Source: Cardinalis cardinalis
Taxonomy: Eukaryota > Chordata > Aves > Passeriformes > Cardinalidae
Direction: 5' to 3'
NCBI GenBank assembly: GCA_014549065.1
Contig: JACDOX010000143.1
Coordinates: forward strand, 1,425,162 to 1,489,161
Length of the DNA: 64,000 nucleotides
Shown here: positions 22,873 to 35,400 of the stretch, one piece after another
How the letters are laid out: each line of letters starts with the position of its first letter
Numbering within the stretch: the first letter of the stretch is position 1
Program-made: the position numbers and the translations under genes
The notes under the pieces: generated by a model
The model's database searches: none
Told to the model about the DNA's origin: nothing
What the model saw: only the letters and a program-made list of their open reading frames with translations

Positions 22873-24539
22873 TGCGGTTTTGGAAGGTGAGGCAAAGCTT
22901 GCGGCCTCTCCTTTGAGTAAAAATTGGAAACTGGACTTGGATCTGGTCAGAAATGCCTGAAACATTCACACCCTTCTGTTCCTTACTGGGTATAACAAAG
23001 CTGGGCTGTAGTTAACATATCAAGGACATATCAAGAGTGATTTTCTCTTAAATCCGCATGTATGACTCCTTTTGCAGATCTGTTTTGTTTTGTGCTTGCA
23101 TCTTGATTAGACTGCTAGGCTGTCTGTCCTTTTTCATTTTTTGGGACTGATGGCAATCCCCTGAACAGGGTNTAGAGCACATTGCAAAATGTGTGGAGCT
23201 CAGCCTATGCTAATGTCCCTACTGCTGCTTCTGCTTCGAGGAAGCAACTGGAGACGAATGACTGGGCTTAACTTCCTAATTAAGGAAGAGCTGGAGGGAA
23301 TACATCATGGGCAGTAGGGAAAAAAAAAAAAGAAAAGGAATTTTTTTCTGGTTTATGCTTCAAATGATTCATGACTTGCAATACATCATATGCAGTCCTG
23401 GTTCAACAAGAGTCTTAGGCAAGTGTATTGCTTTAACTTGTAACCTTTTCTGAAAACCATTGGAAAAATGAGTAGGGTTTTATTTCAAAAATGAAAGACT
23501 AAGTGAGGATAGAAGTTAGACCAGAGAGGAACTGTGCTTGTTCTACTGTTTTCAACACTTGCTAAGGATATTTTTTTCACATTAGTCTTTTGTAACTCAT
23601 TCCCTTTATTGGGACTAAAGATTGATGTGTCTATCACTTCAGAAACATNTCTCGTTTCACTATGACTTTAACAAGCCTGCAAGATCTAATAAAGTTTGTA
23701 GGAATGCAGAACTCACAACCAAAACTGAAGTACCCTACCCTTAGCTTTGGTCAACTCCACATCCACCTGAATAAATTCCATTATCTTAGGGTCTATCATA
23801 CATAAGTAATATCTATATAGTATTGTTCATAAAACAACAACCCTAAAACTGAAATAGATTAATGTTTTCCTTCTCTTCTGTTGTCATAATATCTACAAAA
23901 CAGATACTTTCCTGAAGAAGTCTTCCATTCAGCACCCCTACTATCCTACTTCCTCCCTAAAAAAGTATCAAGAAATATTTAAAACATGCAAAAAGGCATC
24001 CATTTCTAAGGATATGAAATGTGTTCAAGTTCTCATAAGAAATAGAGCATTACACTTGGGTTTACATTTAAATATGATTTCTGAAAACTAATAAAAAAAT
24101 TAGAAATGTTGGTGCACAGGAAAATGACAAGTGAGAAAAAAATGCATATAAAAATATCCACAGGATAGCGTGGGGAACTAAATGGGGGAAAATTTCTTTT
24201 GCTTTGGAGAGAGCATTATGTAGGCAAGGCAATTTTATTAGCACGGTTGGATAAAATATAAAGGGTTTTCCTAATCTCAGAGACTTCAAAAGAGAATTTT
24301 TTTGAGACAATATTAATATCAAAGCCAGTTGTCACTATTATTAAAATGTTCTTTGCTCTTCATTAGTCACAAATGATCCCCTCGACTCACAAAAAGGTAC
24401 TCGGTAAATTAAAAGCTTTTATGTAACACTCCAACAAAAGTTGAATGACTCCAGAGTTAAAAGGCAACTCTTGTGTCTGTCAATATTCAAAGTGGTACCC
24501 AATTTTTTCCTTTTTTAAAGTAGCAATTTCCTTGGGGTA
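22873..24539. other. Non-coding stretch, no gene seen
   Basis: A small symmetric motif (CTTCCT-AATTA-AGGAAG) lies at 23,272-23,288, and a short stem TGCTTC-GAG-GAAGCA lies just upstream near 23,232. These could belong to a further regulatory block at 23.2-23.3 kb. The remainder is AT-rich with no recognisable element. Confidence 0.65.
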
Positions 24540-24900
24540 TTTATTCATTTATAGATCTATTAAGAGACCGATGAGGAACGGACGATTAATGAAAAGCTTT
24601 GTCACTCCGACTTCTCGCAAGCAATCATTAAAGGCCTGATTTTGCATGGTGGGCAGCCTGCTAGGGCCATGTAAAATCCCTCAGGAGGATAAACAGGCCT
24701 ATCCATCTCCAGGATTTATGTCTGTGTGAGGGCAGAGTGGTAATTCCTGGTGCTGGGTGCTCTTCCTAACGCACTCAGTCTAAGCTCTTCAAAAGAGTTT
24801 GTTTGCTGATCGCGTTAGCCGGAGCACAGCTCATCCCTCTGGTGGGCTGCATTGTGCCACTCTTAATCGCCCTTTAATTGCAGTCTCACACTGCTGGACT
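24540..24900. promoter_or_regulatory. Candidate conserved non-coding element
   Basis: About ten CpGs lie in 300 bases, in phrases such as GACCGATGAGGAACGGACG, CTCCGACTTCTCGCAAGC, GATCGCGTTAGCCGGAG and TAATCGCCC. They are mixed with homeodomain-type ATTA/TAAT cores (CGATTAATG, CATTAAAGG, CTTTAATTGCAG). There is no repeat signature and no open frame with meaning. Density and composition resemble developmental enhancers of vertebrates. Conservation itself could not be tested. Confidence 0.45.
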
Positions 24901-26959
24901 TCATGGGGGCTCCTCACCCACTCCATGGTGAAAGACTGGAGGATAGGATTATGGGATTTCCTTGATGTAGGCATAGAAATGCCACACATGGTGTGGGGAA
25001 GTCACCGGGATTCGCCCACTGCTGGATTTNTGCTTGGACTTTTCCCTCCCCTGAGCCTCCTCTGAGGCTGAGATGTGGGGACTAAGGATCCACAGTTGAT
25101 TTTCACCTNCAGATAACCCTCCCTGTGTCTTTGCCTTCTGGGAAGGTTGGTGCCGGAATGGTGCAGGCAGCACTGAGAACCAGATTTCCAGGATTTTATG
25201 CCTGCGCTGATACTGATTTGCCTTGTGCCTTCAGTTGTATTACTTTTTCCCTTTGTGCCTCAATTTTTTCTATTTATAAAATGGGAAAAGAAACGGTGAG
25301 CTAAGGCTGAATTAATGCCTTTAGACTGCAATAGAAAGGTAATATAGTAGTACAAAGTATTAATTATTATATTATCTCTCTCTTTTTAATGGATTTATAT
25401 TTAATTCAGTTACAGAGAGACACTTTGTTNGCATAATAACATTTTCTACTGCCTTTGAGGCTCATAGGAGCAAGCTTGTGGGAAGGAAACTGGTAAGTGT
25501 TTGAATTTAGAAATGCTGCTGGTTTCAGTGTATTTAAAATGCTGTTGAAGTCGGGACGATTTAAATGTGTGAGATTTCAAATGTCTCATTGACACACATC
25601 GCAAATTCCTTCATTGCCTGAGGGAGCTACAGCAAAAGGGAAAGTTGGAGTCTTTTAGTTTCACAGTTAAGGCAGCTTTTTTTTAAAGTGAGTTAATGAT
25701 GGAGCATTTGCCTGTGCAGTTGTAACAGAGCAATCTGTCACTGTGAGAAGACTCCTGGGGTGACTACCAAGACATGTTAACTAGCAATGGCTCCTCCATT
25801 GTACATGACCCATTGCTCACCCTGGTGTTGCAATATATTCCAGCCAGATTCCTGAGTGAGAAATGGGAATGGATTCGTGTTTTGAACAGAGCCACAGACC
25901 CCACTCAGCTTGTAAAAACTGAGGGTGAGGGGACTCTGCTGGGGGAAGCAAGCTGAGGGTCTGACCAACCCTCAGTTCTTTTTCTATTTTTGCACTCAGC
26001 ATTCAGGGGTGCATCTGTTGTTTTGTCACAGAGCTGGCTNCTTTCATGGTCCCCTCGCTGCACACCTCACCCTGGGACATGCTGTAAGCACACACTCATT
26101 GATCTTTACTCCATCTGATGACAGATACAAATCTGCTGCCACTGCACCTTATGCTAATGTTCAAATGAAAATGAATAGTATGTACTGAGGCACACCAAGT
26201 TGCACTTTACCTGCNTGTATGTATTTATTTGGCAGTGTGATGCTGAAACCAGCCTTCTGGGCCCATCTCCAGGTCTCAGCTCCAGAACAGCATGAGATTT
26301 TCAGGTGTGTGAATTCCCCTACATTAGGACTTGTTTCCTAGGCAGAGGAACCTGCCTAGAAAGGTTCCTAGATCTCTGGGCTGAAAAAAGCAACCAAGTG
26401 GTCTGACAAAATTCTTGCCCTGGGCATAGGACAAACAGGACCATTGCTTACTCCTGTGGNTTGTTTCAAGGTCACAATTTGTGTTACACAAGACTGGCAA
26501 AGTCTTTCAGTGATGCTGGATAGAGCACAATTGTCTTGGACTCTCCCCTTCATGCCATCCTTGATGACGGAGTATCAAACTGGATGCCCTGGACATTTGT
26601 AACAGAAAAAAAAGTCAAAGTGAAACCAGGCTTCCTATGTTTCCACCTTCATTCTGTGTGTCGTGCAATTCTCAATGGAATATGGCTGGAAGAAACACAT
26701 CTCAAAAATATGCAGTGATATTCCATGTGAAAGTTTCTGTAGCAGGCAATGACCAAATCCTGCATTTCGTTCTCCAAAGCTGTAATTTCAGCTGATGCCT
26801 ATGTCCAAATAAAAAATCAAAAATATGAGTAAACCAAATCCAATATTTCTCATACACTCCCCCAGCTCCCAAAAGATAACATATTCCATATATCTAATAC
26901 ATTTTTTTTCTGGTTTTGGAACTGAAACTCTGGAATTGCAGCTGCTGATTGTGAATAAT
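24901..26959. other. Non-coding stretch, no gene seen
   Basis: It contains a MIR/L2-like tail (25,211-25,300) and a small 8-bp stem with 6-base loop at 26,338-26,359 (CTAGGCAG/CTGCCTAG). No open frame exceeds 90 codons. Confidence 0.65.
25211..25300 (+). repeat. MIR/L2-like ancient repeat tail
   Basis: The string CTTTGTGCCTCAATTTTTTC, followed by TATTTATAAAATGGGAAAAG, mirrors the MIR/L2 3' pattern 'tctgtgcctcagtttc...tctgtaaaatggg'. Of the three such remnants in the window this is the clearest. Confidence 0.55.
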
Positions 26960-27085
26960 GCTTGAAATGAGAAATCCAATGCCTGGCAACTCTTTCAGTG
27001 GAGAAATTCTTCCTGATGTCCAACTGAACCTTTCCTGCCACAGCCTGAGGCCATTTCTAATCCTGTTGGAAATGCTGTCCCTCCA
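26960..27085 (-). mobile_element. CR1 LINE fragment
   Basis: GAGAAATTCTTCCTGATGTC, CAACTGAACCTTTCCTGCCA and CAGCCTGAGGCCATTT follow each other as in the antisense CR1 3' region ('gaagaaattcttcctgatgtccaacctaaacctcccctggc...'). Sense orientation is minus. Recognisable similarity stops near 27,085, and the bases to 27,330 are not clearly CR1. Confidence 0.75.
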
Positions 27086-28107
27086 AACTAAGACTCAGTC
27101 TCAGGAGATTTTGTGTGGGATCACATCTACTTTGTTTCTGTCAAGATCCTCTTCAGGACTGGAAAATTATTTTCTTTTCATGTCACACTGTTCTACACCC
27201 AAAGAAATTATTTGCTCCATTATTTATACNGAAATTAACAAAATCTCATTTTATCTGGAATTTTGCCCCACATCCTCTACAGGTACTAACTTCAACAAAT
27301 TCTTTTTCTTTCCACTCCACTCTTAAGAATCAGCTCTAAACGTATTTGTGCGTGTAATTCCAACTTCCCCAGTCCTTCCCCATGAGATGATGATGTTTCC
27401 CCATCCTGCCCTCAGATAAGCCCTTCTTTGTGTGTTCTACCACAGAATCTCCATCCACTTTTGTCCCCTACCTGAGTTTCTTTGTGGTAGAACAGGAGAC
27501 AGCACGTGCCACGGCTGATCTGGTACATTGGGCACCCTGGCTGATTGATTTGCCAGTCAGCTGAGATGAAAGAGCGAGGATGACTGCTGTGTTCTGTGCT
27601 CTTCNCTCGAGGGAGTAATTTAAAATCGTTCTCTTCTACCACCATTTGTGGAAAATACCAACTGCCAGAAGACCTGAAGGAACTGAGACCCCTATCCAGT
27701 CTAAGATTTGAATGAAGTTGCCTCACAGGTGTGATTGACAGGCAGATCAAGCTATTTTTATTTTTAGCTAGGTTCCTAAGAAAAAAATCAAGTCNTAGTA
27801 TGTTTCAGTTAAACAGACTCTGAAGAGAAGATCGGGAACCTTTATCATTTTTCCTCAATTTTTTTATACCATCCTTAATCTGACATATCTAATTACTCTC
27901 TGTGTTCGGATACAGAGCTGGTAANGGGTATTTCTTTTTGTAAGACTGGATATTAACACAGGCCCTGAACACTGCTGAGACTTCCAGATGTCACTGTAGT
28001 AAAACTNAGTAAAGGTAACCTTATGAAAAATTTCTCTGAGCTGTAGCACATTCCCACACCTGCAGGGAATAAAGATACTAAAGGTACATTACAAAACTAC
28101 CCAGAAT

Positions 28108-28485
28108 GCAGAATCATACAATCTCCTGAGTTGGAAGGGTCTCACAAAGATGATCAAAGCCCANCTCCTGGGTTTGCACTGAACACCTCAAAAATTACAC
28201 AATAATCTTGCACTCTGTCAGGCTTGTGCCAACTCTTGCTGGATTCTTGTGACCAAGAATCTGAACACAAATCTGGCCATGGCCACTTCCCTGGGGAGCC
28301 TGTTCCAGTACCCAAGCACTCTCTGGCTCAAGAACCTTTTCCTGATATCCAGCCTAAACCTCCCTTGNCTCAGCTTTGTGCTGTTTGCTCAAGTTGTGTC
28401 ACTGGTCACGAGTGAAGGGTTCAGAGCCTGCCCCTCTGAGGAAGCTGTAGACAGCAATGAGGTCTGCCATCAGTCTCTTCTAGAA
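28108..28485 (-). mobile_element. CR1 LINE 3' end
   Basis: On the plus strand it opens with AGAATCATACAATCTCCTGA, the antisense of the CR1 tail. It then follows the CR1 3' layout with GTTGGAAGGGTCTCACAAAG, GGGAGCCTGTTCCAGTACCC, AAGAACCTTTTCCTGATATC, CAGCCTAAACCTCCCTTG and AGGTCTGCCATCAGTCTCTT. Length (about 380 bases) and 5' truncation are typical. Sense strand is minus, as for the CR1 piece 1 kb upstream. The plus-strand open frames at 28,224-28,620 are by-products of this repeat. Confidence 0.9.
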
Positions 28486-28864
28486 GAAAGGAAGAATNGG
28501 GAGTGGAAAGAAAAGCAACACTGCAGGAAAACCTGTGCTGTCTGGATGTTCAGTTTTCCCAGAGCGAGTTCTCTTATCACTCTGGTCCTGCACATTACCT
28601 GGGTGTTAGGCTTTGCTTAACTAGCAAAATCATCCCTGCTCTTGCAGGAGCAGAGCCACTTAGTGCCTGTTCACAGACCACTTTGGTTCAGGCTATCTTG
28701 TGTTCTAATGAACATATCACAGCAATAGCTCAGAGCTCCCCATATTTCCAAAAAGCATATGTTAAACAATGTAAGCAAAGAGAAACCCTAACAGGCTTCG
28801 CTTGTCCTCACAGTCCATCTGTTTCCCACTCCCCACTGAGCACATCTCTTCTCCTGGTTCCCTT

Positions 28865-29350
28865 TCAGGTGCGCTCTTACCTTATGTAACGTGCTTTTTA
28901 TTGGAGATTCATGCTGTGACCCTGTCAGAATTGCTACAGCAGGGGTGACCTCGGTAATGACTGTCCACAGCCTGCCAAGCTAAGTTGGTCAGTGTTAGCT
29001 GATTAAACTTTTAACAACATCCCCTGTGCGATAAAGGGCAAAATGACAACTTTGCCCATCGTCAAGGTGTCTGTATAATAAACTAATTAGTAAACCACAC
29101 AGTCTGTGGAGCTTTTAATGAGTGCTATCGTCTGGCCTCTGTAATAAAAACCCAGCCTGCCCCCTTTTGGGATTCAATTAAGGCACAGACTGTCATATGC
29201 TTGGCCTGGCTGATCAATGAATCCATTCCGACCTTTGTCGGAGCTGTTTGCAAGGTCACTGGCAGTAGTGAGGGAAGCCAGCCTGGTGCTGGGGAGACAA
29301 ACCCACCAGCCTCAGCTGCTAATGTCCTCCAGCTCCTTTGACATCAGCAG
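28865..29350. promoter_or_regulatory. Candidate conserved non-coding element, largest of the window
   Basis: Eight or so CpGs are spread over 400 bases, together with a dense set of transcription-factor-like motifs. These include CTAATTAG (29,083-29,090, palindromic homeodomain site), TTTAATGAG, TTCAATTAAGG, CTGATCAATG and an inverted repeat GGGCAAA-ATGACAAC-TTTGCCC at 29,036-29,057. A second small stem TCCGA-CCTTTG-TCGGA lies near 29,230. No repeat family and no open frame fit. In appearance it is like a vertebrate developmental enhancer. This is inference, since no other genome could be compared. Confidence 0.5.
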
Positions 29351-31735
29351 AAGTTTCTCTCCCACAAAGGTTAGCTGAAAGAGAATGTGGCAATATGCAT
29401 ATATATAAAATTATAATATATGGATGCCNGTTCTTCTGAACAGAAAGGTTTCCCTGTTATTTGAAAAGTTCATTAATTCCTTCACATCTGCATACACCTA
29501 GACACCTGTGGGGTTTTAAAGCACCAAAATGTGCTGTCAAATGTTTGCTCTCTAAGCTGCATTTATTGCTNTGATCCAGATACAAAAACAAAACAAACAN
29601 AATAGAGTAGCCCTAGATTATACAAAAACAGCCCCCTTTTTAGGTCCTTGCATACAAATAATACTTATCCAATATACANTTCCAGAAGGGGTTTATAGTG
29701 CTGAAATAATTTTTATGGTGTTCCATTGCAATTTTACAGACAGGAATATTTCTTGGGGAAAAAAGAAAAAGTCAGACAGGCAATGAGCCAATGAGATACC
29801 CAGGGGCTGTAGTGAAGGCATCTTTAAAAGTAAAGATTTCATGTTTCAGTCCTTTCACCTCTGACTTTCACCCTCAGGAGGATAAACAGGAATCAGGGGA
29901 CTAGCAGAGTGAAGGCAAGGCCTTTAGTGTCATTATCATCTGTCCTCAGCAGTGGCTAGGCTGAGCTCCAGGCAAGCTCTGTCCACAGCCACACTGCCAC
30001 CAATGATGCACTTGGTTTTTATTACTGCTGGAACCTGCAGAGCTCCCAAACATCTCTCCCTACAGCCCACAGGAAAGCACTGCATTAGGTGATNTGGCAG
30101 GGCCACCAAAGGCTGTGTCCTATTGTGAAATTTGCAATCAGAAGAGCAAAAAACTGGATGGAATTTATGAATTCACTCTGTACACNTGAGAGCACTAACC
30201 TCCAAACAGTGGGCTTCCTCTTCTGTCTTCTTTTTTTCATTTGAATTGAATAATCTTTCCTCTGCCACCTCATGGTATTTTATAGCCTGGAGGATAAGGA
30301 GGTGTCTGAAAGGTGATTTTTAACTGCTGTGATGCAAAGGAAGGGAAAAAAGAGTCTGGCCACAATTGTCCTGCTGATTTGGAAGCTGAGCAATCTTTGT
30401 AGGCAAACCCCACTTGAATCTATATCAAGAGATCAAGTCCTGTTGGTTTTTAAATACCAAAACTAGCCCTCAGATCTTTAAGATAGGTTTTTAAGTTGTG
30501 CCTATATGGTCTTACCAACCTCAAGACTCTCTAGACATATATATAGGAGTAGCAGTAGGTCATATGCATTAAAGAATATTTCCTTCATATTTCAAANACA
30601 AACTTGAAAAAGGTACACATAGATGTAAAACAAATTTAAGATTAAATAAGTTTTACACTAAACAATAGCTTAAAACATTCCATGTGTTATTCTCTCTTTC
30701 ATTCTGCACCAAGAATTTAAAACTTTGAGAAAATAAACAATTTAAAATAAATACTAACTATATAAAATAATTAGCTTCATTGTATCTTTTCTGAGTTTCC
30801 CAGCTGTCCTTTTCTATCAGCTGCTCATTTACAGCCCTAAACTTAGAAATAACAAACNTCGTACACTTGGATGCTATCAACCTAATTCTTACCAAATGAG
30901 CAAAGGTGTTCTGAAGATTTGCTGGCCCAGACCCCAAATGCAAACCTCATAGCTTTACTAAGGATGTTACTGTGTGCAGTCTCATTAGCTCTTTCCTGTG
31001 CTTAAATTTACTTTTCCTTGGGTTTGCTGATGGCTGGAACAGTACCCAGATTAATATGGAAGGAGGCACCATGAAGTTCAGTGACTTGTGCCTCACCTAA
31101 AGGCCACACAAAGACTTTGAGCAGTTTGACTTTTTGACTGATGGAATTACCACAAATACTCACCTGCAGCGTGGCTGCACCCACTGCTAGAGGTGGGAAG
31201 AAGGTGCTGTGGATGCAGGTTTTCACTGTTTTCAACCATTATTCACTGTGGGCCTTTCCTCTCCAGCCCCATGAAAACCAGCTCTTCTTTCCATCTCTAT
31301 TAAGTGGCGGATGACTGAAAAACACAGAATTTATAGCTATGCTTTTCACTCACATTGCAGAATAATGGAAAATATTTTAGGAAAACCCTCTGAAGATGCA
31401 TACTAAAGATCAAGACTGTAAAAATAAATATCCCATAAGCTTAATCTCACTTTTCTTTATGGTTTGCAGGGGCATTTTGCATCAGCCCTTAAGCAGCTGT
31501 GGCTGTGCAAGGTGTGGTTTGTCCACAAGGATCCTCTCTGCACAGAACACAGCTGATACAGGCAAAGAAGATCCAGTTTGATCATGAGCATGGGAGGTGT
31601 GATGTAGGAAGGAAGGATGGCAGAGCATCCTTACTGGAGAGAAGGCAAAATATCTTAGGTAAATATGGAGTGGATGAAGTCTTGAAGCTGCTCCAACTTT
31701 TGAAAAGGGCTGGAGAGGCCTGGCTGGCACCAAGG
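29351..31735. other. Non-coding stretch, no gene seen
   Basis: AT-rich. It contains an A/C-rich simple stretch at about 29,580-29,600 and nothing else recognisable. Open frames are at most about 75 codons. Confidence 0.65.
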
Positions 31736-32070
31736 TACNGGAAATCAAGGGAACCCCAATGAAGGGGAGAAATAATGAGGAGGACTCTATGGATATCAGA
31801 AGGCTAATTAATTACTTTATTATATTATATTATATTATACTATATTACACTGAATCTGCACAAGCATCTCGTGACTGTCCGCTGACAGTCTCAGCATACA
31901 CACTTGGATTTAATTGGTTAATGAATTAAAACACACTAGAATCTAATTACTTTTTTTTTTTCAGGTGAACAATCTTCTACAATGCATTCTACTTGTTCTA
32001 AAACACAGGCACAGTAAATGAGATAANAATTGTTTTCTCTTTGAGGTTCAGAGAATGTGAATCCCAGACA
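31736..32070 (-). mobile_element. Shortened LTR of the same family as the LTRs at 47.9 and 61.4 kb
   Basis: The left edge (AGGGAACCCCAATGAAGG, GAGAAATAATGAGG, CAGAAGGCTAATTAATTACT) lines up with the left edge of the 47.9 kb LTR. The right edge (GCACAGTAAATGAGATAANA, ATTGTTTTCTCTTTGAGG, TTCAGAGAATGTGAATCCC) lines up with its right edge. Missing is the part of the other two copies that holds the conserved CCCAGGA/TCCTGGG stem, and the middle is strongly diverged. On the minus strand it starts TGTCTGGGATTC. No target duplication is seen at the edges I infer. A run of TATAT units at about 31,812-31,840 sits inside it. Confidence 0.6.
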
Positions 32071-35000
32071 ATCCTTGGGAAGGTATGCCTTGCTTTTCTC
32101 TGTGGAGAGAAATGCAGCCACAGCAAGGTGGCTCAGGCTGCCTGTCCCTGGTGTACCCTGCAGGTCCTGGGGACAAACAGCCTCTGGCTGTCACTGCAGT
32201 GGCTGGAACCACATCTGGTGGTGCACAATATGCACATCTTCCTTTTCCAGTGCTCAGTTTCTGGACAGACATGCACCCTAAAGAGCTAACATTTGATAAT
32301 AGCCTCTTTAGGTAGAAACTGATCCAAACATTCCTGTGAATATTCATAACCATTACTAATTTCACCTGTGTTTGTTAATTTGGCATCTGAGTGGCTCTCC
32401 AGTTCAGAAGTAGCCATGAGAATTGCCCATGAGCTTTATCTGTCAGAAGGTTGGTGAATTGATAAATTATGAGTGTGTCAACACAGATTTTGCTGCATTT
32501 ACTTTCCTTTAAATGAATCCCGGATAGTATTTGGTGTGAAAGGCTCATTGGGAAACTGTAGCTAGGTAAAAGGCAAAAAANATTAAAAAAGCAAGCAGGA
32601 AAGTGTAAAAGAATTAAAACTTTAGCAAACTCTTCACTCCAGTATTTTTTAAAAAAGCTCTGAAAGAAGGCTGCTCTCATGGATTTACTGATAAAATCAG
32701 GAAGCTGAACTTTTTCTTAAGTCAGCTACTGCTTCTTTACAAGAAAGCTTCAGATTTTGTACTTGGGCTTCAGTATGAAGGGAATGCTTATAAGAGATTA
32801 ATTTCTTAATCAAGGTTTTATATACAATTCTGATTTAGCATTCTTGAAATTTCACCAATCACAGTTAAATTATATTCATCAGCCTGCTTTTTAGCTCCTT
32901 CAAAATAACTCTAAGTACAAGAAGCTGTGAATTTCTAAATCTTCAGGAATAAAGGACTGCTGAAAAAAGATCTGAGCTCTGATTTTCAGTGGTTTTATCA
33001 ACTGGAGTACTAGCAGTTGCCTTTCTGTTGTAAAGGGAAATGCCTTATAAAAATTGACCGTTTTAACTTCCTACCACCTCAACAGATCCTATCACTGTCA
33101 TCCTTTTAAAATGGAGATACCAGGACTAGATTTTTCAGGGGTTTGACAACATTTTTTTCTACGCCTGTGCTAAGGCATTGGAAGCTTGGTTTTAAAAAGC
33201 ACAGAACATCATCTCTAGCACAAATCTGCAGTTCANGAAGATGCTCAGTGACCATGGAAAAAATCATGACCTGCAGATGCCCTTCAAACACGGCCTTAGT
33301 GCCTTGCCCAAAGCCAGCTAGTGAGATATAATTACTGCTGAAACAAGAGTTTGTGACATTGGGAGTCTTTTTAATGCCATTATGTGTTTCTATTNTGATA
33401 AAATTGAAAAACACTATAAAGAGTAGGTCACCTCTCAAAGACTTTCTTACAGTTATCCTGGTTTTCAATTATANTATTCCTTCTTCATTTAGAGCATTAT
33501 GACACTTGTGGTAGTCTTCCAAGGCTCATAGGAAGATGTTTGCCCAGAAATCTGGGATTTTGAGGAGGATTTATATCCCTTTTGACCCTTTGCAGGTTCC
33601 AAGTTGATCCAGCAGGGCACTGTGATCTAAGACAGCATTTTGGGGCACATTTAACTTACAGGCAGCTTAAAATTGCATTTAAAACCAAATACCTTGCACN
33701 CAAATATGTTTTTAAGTGCTTAGTCCAGAATTCAGGTCCTGGTATATAAATTTTGTTAATGCATTATCTACATCTAGAAGGGTACGTATTTATATGTACC
33801 CCTCTAGAAAAGGGAAGAAGGGAATGGCAGAATATACACATCACAGAAAACAGGTGCGTTTCTAAGACAGTCACATAGATTGTTGTTGTTGTGGTGAGGA
33901 GAAGGGAAAGAACATTTTCTTCAGCAAGCCTTAGAAGTCTCCCTTGCACGGCAGGGCAGAAGGTGCAGATCCCAGCTGCAGCCCAGGAAGGCACACAGAG
34001 TGTGCTGCATTCCATGAAACTCATTCCTGGAGGTTTTCCCAAATCAGGGCCTNGAGGAGGACGTTTCCTTTTCCCTTTCCTTTTTTTTCCTTTTTCCTGC
34101 CTCTGAAACTACCCACAGACTTTTCCCAGGATTCTCTCCCACCTCATGTTTAACCACTCTCACTTTCTTCTGAGCTTGCTCACAGAGCCTTTATCTTATT
34201 TGTCAATGTTTGATATTAAAATAAAGAAAGGTATTAATCTCTGCAGTGACCTTTCTGCTTTATTTCTCCTGGAAGGGGATGCTGCATCTTTTGTAAGTAA
34301 CTTCAAGGCAAGATATTATGCACCATTCAAACATATGGCTTTTATCCAGTTAATCATTGTGCATTACCTACTTTCATCAATGTTCAGAAACTTAATTCCA
34401 GGATTACTCATTCCCCAAAAAACCCAAATAAGAAAATCAGAAGAATAGACCCAAACAATAGAACTTTTATACCAGGATAATTAGAAAAGGAACCTATTAC
34501 CCAGGATTATAATTACTGACTAACATATTAAATGACCTTTAACATTTACCTTAAGCCCCAGATTTCTAGAAAACCAGAAAGGTTATGAATGCCATATTAG
34601 TAATCTTTAATCTTTATTACTGCTGTGGACAGAATTTTAATGATTTTTAAATAGGCAGCGGTCACTAACATATCCCTATTAAAATAAAAAAAATCTCATA
34701 AAAAATTAAATGGATTAAGACTTCAAATGTACCATCATCAAAAGTATTATCTAATTATGGAGTTCAGTGAACAGGCCAAGTGAAATGGTTGGTAATATTA
34801 GTTACTTACCACATGGGAATGCCCGGGATTTATGCACAAATAGATTCTGCTTCTGTTGCAACATAGTAATTAAGAATTTGTCAGGGAAATTTGACCCTCT
34901 AGGGTAGATATTACTTTGTAAAATAAGAATGGCAGAGCACTAGTCTCCTTGCTGCACATAATTTAACTTGATTATTTATACATCAAAGGGAGTCTGCAGT

Positions 35001-35139
35001 GACTGCAGTATAATATTTAAGTAGAGGGATATTAGAGAAAGAAGCATCTAGTGAAATCTTTTTCCCAAATCTCCGTGAGAAAATAGAGGAAATTTTCATA
35101 AAGCATTTCATTTTGCATATAAATTGGTGTCTAGATTGT
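32071..35139. other. Non-coding stretch, no gene seen
   Basis: AT-rich DNA. It includes a possible ancient repeat scrap at about 33,690-33,745 (AAATATGTTTTTAAGTGCTT) and a polypyrimidine patch at about 34,060-34,100. The bases at 34,640-34,900 carry a few CpGs and could belong to a conserved block. No frame exceeds 120 codons. Confidence 0.6.
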
Positions 35140-35400
35140 GCCTGTGAATTTACTGCTGTCAAATTTAATTTTTCTTTAATTCTTCAGGCCCAGATGTGAA
35201 AAGCTCTGTGTGCAGGCTGCAATTTTCAATGCTTACAGGTAGCACCCGGATCGATAATGTGTCTTTATGAGAAATTACCCTTAATGTTATTGAGTATGCA
35301 TTTTGCTTTATAGGATAATAAGGTAATATGAAATGCCAATTCATTCATTAGGAGAAAGCTAAGTGCTTAAATGAAATGGGTGACAGGTCTGAAAAAAGAT
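35140..35400. promoter_or_regulatory. Candidate conserved non-coding element, AT-rich type
   Basis: It contains ACCCGGATCGATAATG (35,245-35,265) with two CpGs, followed by regularly spaced TAAT/ATTA cores (CCTTAATGTTATTGAG, GGATAATAAGG, ATTCATTCATTAGG). There is no transposon signature. The texture resembles known AT-rich vertebrate enhancers. This is weaker than the calls at 24.5 and 28.9 kb. Confidence 0.33.

Noticed and set aside
28224..28620. Plus-strand frame of 123 codons with a leucine-rich start
   Set aside because: It lies in the antisense of a CR1 3' end and is not a CR1 protein frame.
31482..31762. Overlapping plus- and minus-strand frames of 87-88 codons
   Set aside because: No domain, no conserved start context, and they run into the shortened LTR.
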